Below are positions 8,054 through 9,733 of a stretch of 9,733 nt of DNA, in pieces; the first letter of the stretch is position 1, and every line of letters begins with the position of its first letter. A model generated the notes under the pieces. That model saw only the letters and a program-made list of their open reading frames with translations, did not search any database and was not told the DNA's origin. The DNA comes from Candidatus Altimarinota bacterium (GTDB lineage: Bacteria; Patescibacteriota; Gracilibacteria; Absconditabacterales; Absconditicoccaceae), in contig WFMP01000031.1 in assembly GCA_015489035.1 (NCBI GenBank), positions 1 through 9,733 on the forward strand, written 5' to 3'. The translations under genes were made by a program, and so were the position numbers.

Positions 8054-9355
8054 TTAAATAATATTTATCCCATCATCTTCATTATTACTCTCTTCAAAAG
8101 CTTCTTTTTCTAATTTTGCTTTTTTCTTTCTTCTTTCTTTTTTTCTTTCTTCTCTATTTTCTGATTCCAAAGTTCATAAATATCTCCTTCTTTCAATTTC
8201 ATCATCTAATCACAATATATTTCTTAATCCTGAATGATCTTTTAATTTCTGTAATACTTTTGCTTCTATTTGTCTTACTCTTTCTCTCGTTATAGTAAAT
8301 TCTTTTCAAATTTCATCCAAAGTATATCTTCTTCCATCTATACCATATCTCATTTTAACTATCTTCTTTTCTCTATCATCTAGCATATCAAAAATTTTAT
8401 CTAAATTTTCTCTCAACATCTGTTTTTCAAGAGTTTCATCAGGCCTCAAAGTATTTTCATCTTCAAGTAAATCTCAAACATTATTTTTTCAATCTTCTCA
8501 TACAGCCGCATCCAACGAACCATATCATAAAATAAGTGTTTTTATTTTCTTAACTTTTTTTATAGGACAATCTAATTCTTTTGCAATTTCTTGAATAGTA
8601 GGTTCTTGATGATTTTTTTGTAATAAGTTTTGAACAGCTTTATTATAAGCAGATATTTCATCTATCAGATGAACTGGTATTCTCACATTTTTTGTCATAT
8701 CAGCTATAGATTTTGTAATAGATTGTCTTATCCACCATGTAGCATATGTTGAAAATTTAAATTCTTTTGAAGGTTCAAATTTTTCAATAGCTTTTATAAG
8801 TCAAATATTTCATTCTTGTATTAAATCAGAAAAAGTTAATTTACTTCATAAAAACTTCTTAGCAATACTAATTACCAATCTTAAATTTGAGGCAACTAAT
8901 TTCTTATATGCTTGTTCATCTCATTCTTTAACTTCTCTTACGACTACTCTTTCTTCTTCTGGTGTAAGCAATGGAATAGAAGAAATATCATTAAAATATA
9001 ATTTAATGAAATCTTTATAATTTGATCCAGCTTCTATATTAGAGTTATGAAAAGTCTTTTTTACCTTTTCATGTAAAGAAATATTTCATAATTTTTTATC
9101 TTCGGTCTTTTCTTCTGCAACCAAAGCATCTTCGATAGTTATAATCTTTATAGATAATTTTTCTGCAATATCATAAAACTTTTCAATTGCATCTATTTGT
9201 TCATCCAAGTCATCTACATTTGCTAAAATTTCATCTTCTGTGATAAATCATTTTTCATTTCATTTATTGATAAGAGATCTTAATGCTACCGGAAGATCTA
9301 ATATATCATCTTCCAACTGTTTAAATATAGTTTTTTTAATCTTTTTTTCAGTCAT
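8054..9355 (-). CDS. rpoD: RNA polymerase primary sigma factor (sigma-70, group 1)
   Basis: This is a complete 433-residue sigma factor. A region 1.1-like domain is at about 14-72 (LINKGNEKGFITEDEIL), which marks it as a primary sigma. Region 1.2 is FIKLYFNDISSIPLLTPEEE (116-135). Regions 2.1-2.4 are at 150-232 (LVASNLRLVISIAKKF, DLIQEGNIGLIKAIEKF, FSTYATWWIRQSITKSIAD, VRIPVHLID). Region 3 is about 233-300, and region 4 is 325-373, with LDDREKKIVKMRYGID and the helix-turn-helix TLDEIGKEFTITRERVRQIEAK. It directs core polymerase to housekeeping promoters. A tail of about 50 highly charged residues (383-433, ERRR...RKKERRKKKAK, then acidic) follows region 4, where most RpoD proteins end. It is the first gene of a leftward cluster with the FtsB-like and SPFH genes, not next to dnaG as is often seen. 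The ATG at 9355 has no Shine-Dalgarno motif upstream. Confidence 0.96.
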
Positions 9356-9498
9356 ATGTCTAAATTTTTTAATTTTAATAATATAAAAAAATGTTACAAA
9401 TATCTTTTCTAATATAAGAATTTTAAAAGTAAATACAATTTGAAATTTAAGTTAATTATAGTATATTACACTATAATATTTATTTTTTATTTTGAACT
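9356..9498. promoter_or_regulatory. Divergent promoter region between rpoD and the csaB-like gene
   Basis: This 143-bp, almost pure A/T spacer separates two divergent genes, so both promoters should lie here. Rightward candidates are TTGAAA (9440-9445) with TATATT (9462-9467) at 16-bp spacing, or the perfect TATAAT at 9472-9477 without a good -35 box. A leftward candidate is TTGTAT (reverse complement of 9434-9439) with TATTAG 18 bp on; the perfect TATAAT on the minus strand (9460 to 9455) is another. Hexamers like these arise often by chance at this base composition. Confidence 0.45.
9455..9477. promoter_or_regulatory. Palindrome with back-to-back TATAAT boxes
   Basis: ATTATAGT (9455-9462), a 7-base centre, ACTATAAT (9470-9477): an 8-bp perfect dyad. 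Each arm contains TATAAT reading outwards, one on each strand. It could be a two-way -10 element, or an operator through which one dimeric protein controls both divergent genes. Confidence 0.45.
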
Positions 9499-9733
9499 AT
9501 GAAATTAAATTTAGAATGAAAAAAAATACTTCTTGTATGAAATCGAGGCCATAAAAATATGTGAGATGAACTTATTTTAATATGAAATATAAAACTTTTA
9601 TTAAAAGAAAATAAAATAATATTTGTAGCATGTTCAAATAAAGATTGGCTTATAAATTTTCATAAACAATTCTTTGAAAAAGATTTTTATTTGAAAGAAA
9701 ATACAAATTGATTTAAAAATAAAACTTGAGAAC
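9499..9733 (+). CDS. Probable polysaccharide pyruvyl transferase (CsaB-like), 3'-truncated
   Basis: The first 78 residues are in the window and the rest is cut off. After a short lead (MKLNLEGKK) comes a beta strand and a glycine-rich loop, ILLVGNRGHKNMGDELILIG (10-29), the start seen in CsaB/WcaK-type pyruvyl transferases (usual pattern GyyG-x-x-N-x-GDE). A second Rossmann-like strand follows, IIFVACS. Such enzymes transfer pyruvate ketals from phosphoenolpyruvate to cell-wall or exopolysaccharide sugars. CsaB-type pyruvylation of the wall polymer is what classical SLH domains recognise, and an SLH-like domain is present on the M23 peptidase in this window. No signal peptide is seen, so the enzyme is cytosolic. 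TGA encodes several of its glycines. With only the N-terminus visible, another GT-B-like or nucleotide-binding enzyme is possible. Confidence 0.6.

Overview
The window is very AT-rich and reads cleanly only if TGA is translated as glycine (genetic code 25). TGA falls at conserved glycines: the first Gly of the ABC ATPase Walker A motif, the Gly of LHDIGK in an HD-GYP-type domain, and the two Gly of QEGNIGL in a sigma-70 factor. TGG still reads as Trp (ATWWIRQ in the same sigma factor), and all seven complete gene ends use TAA. This code is known from the candidate phyla Absconditabacteria (SR1) and Gracilibacteria (BD1-5/GN02), so the source is almost certainly one of these small-genome, probably host-dependent or predatory bacteria. 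The sequence alone does not settle which.

Left part (1-1523, + strand): the 3' end of an ABC-2 type permease followed by its ATPase, a two-gene ABC exporter. Middle part (1634-6322, + strand): a 907-residue protein with an unrecognised N-terminal half and a divergent HD-GYP-like phosphohydrolase domain carrying an insertion of about 150 residues. It is followed after 27 bp by a secreted M23 (LytM) peptidase with a C-terminal SLH-like domain. A convergent junction of about 340 bp (6323-6658) holds several palindromic repeats of one family and a likely bidirectional terminator. One more copy of the repeat lies inside the end of the next coding sequence.

Right part (6659-9355, - strand): a tightly spaced cluster transcribed leftwards, in the order primary sigma factor (RpoD/SigA), a small single-pass membrane protein resembling FtsB/DivIC, and an SPFH/Band-7 protein of the hypersensitive-induced-response (HIR) type. 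Divergent from the sigma gene is the 5' end of a probable polysaccharide pyruvyl transferase (CsaB-like), cut by the window edge. The divergent spacer contains a palindrome whose two arms each carry a perfect TATAAT.

Functionally the window leans to the cell envelope: an exporter, a secreted peptidoglycan hydrolase with an SLH-like wall anchor, an enzyme of the type that makes the pyruvylated wall polymer SLH domains bind, a division-type membrane protein and a membrane-organising SPFH protein. The sigma factor is the one housekeeping transcription gene. No RNA genes, CRISPR arrays or insertion sequences were seen.
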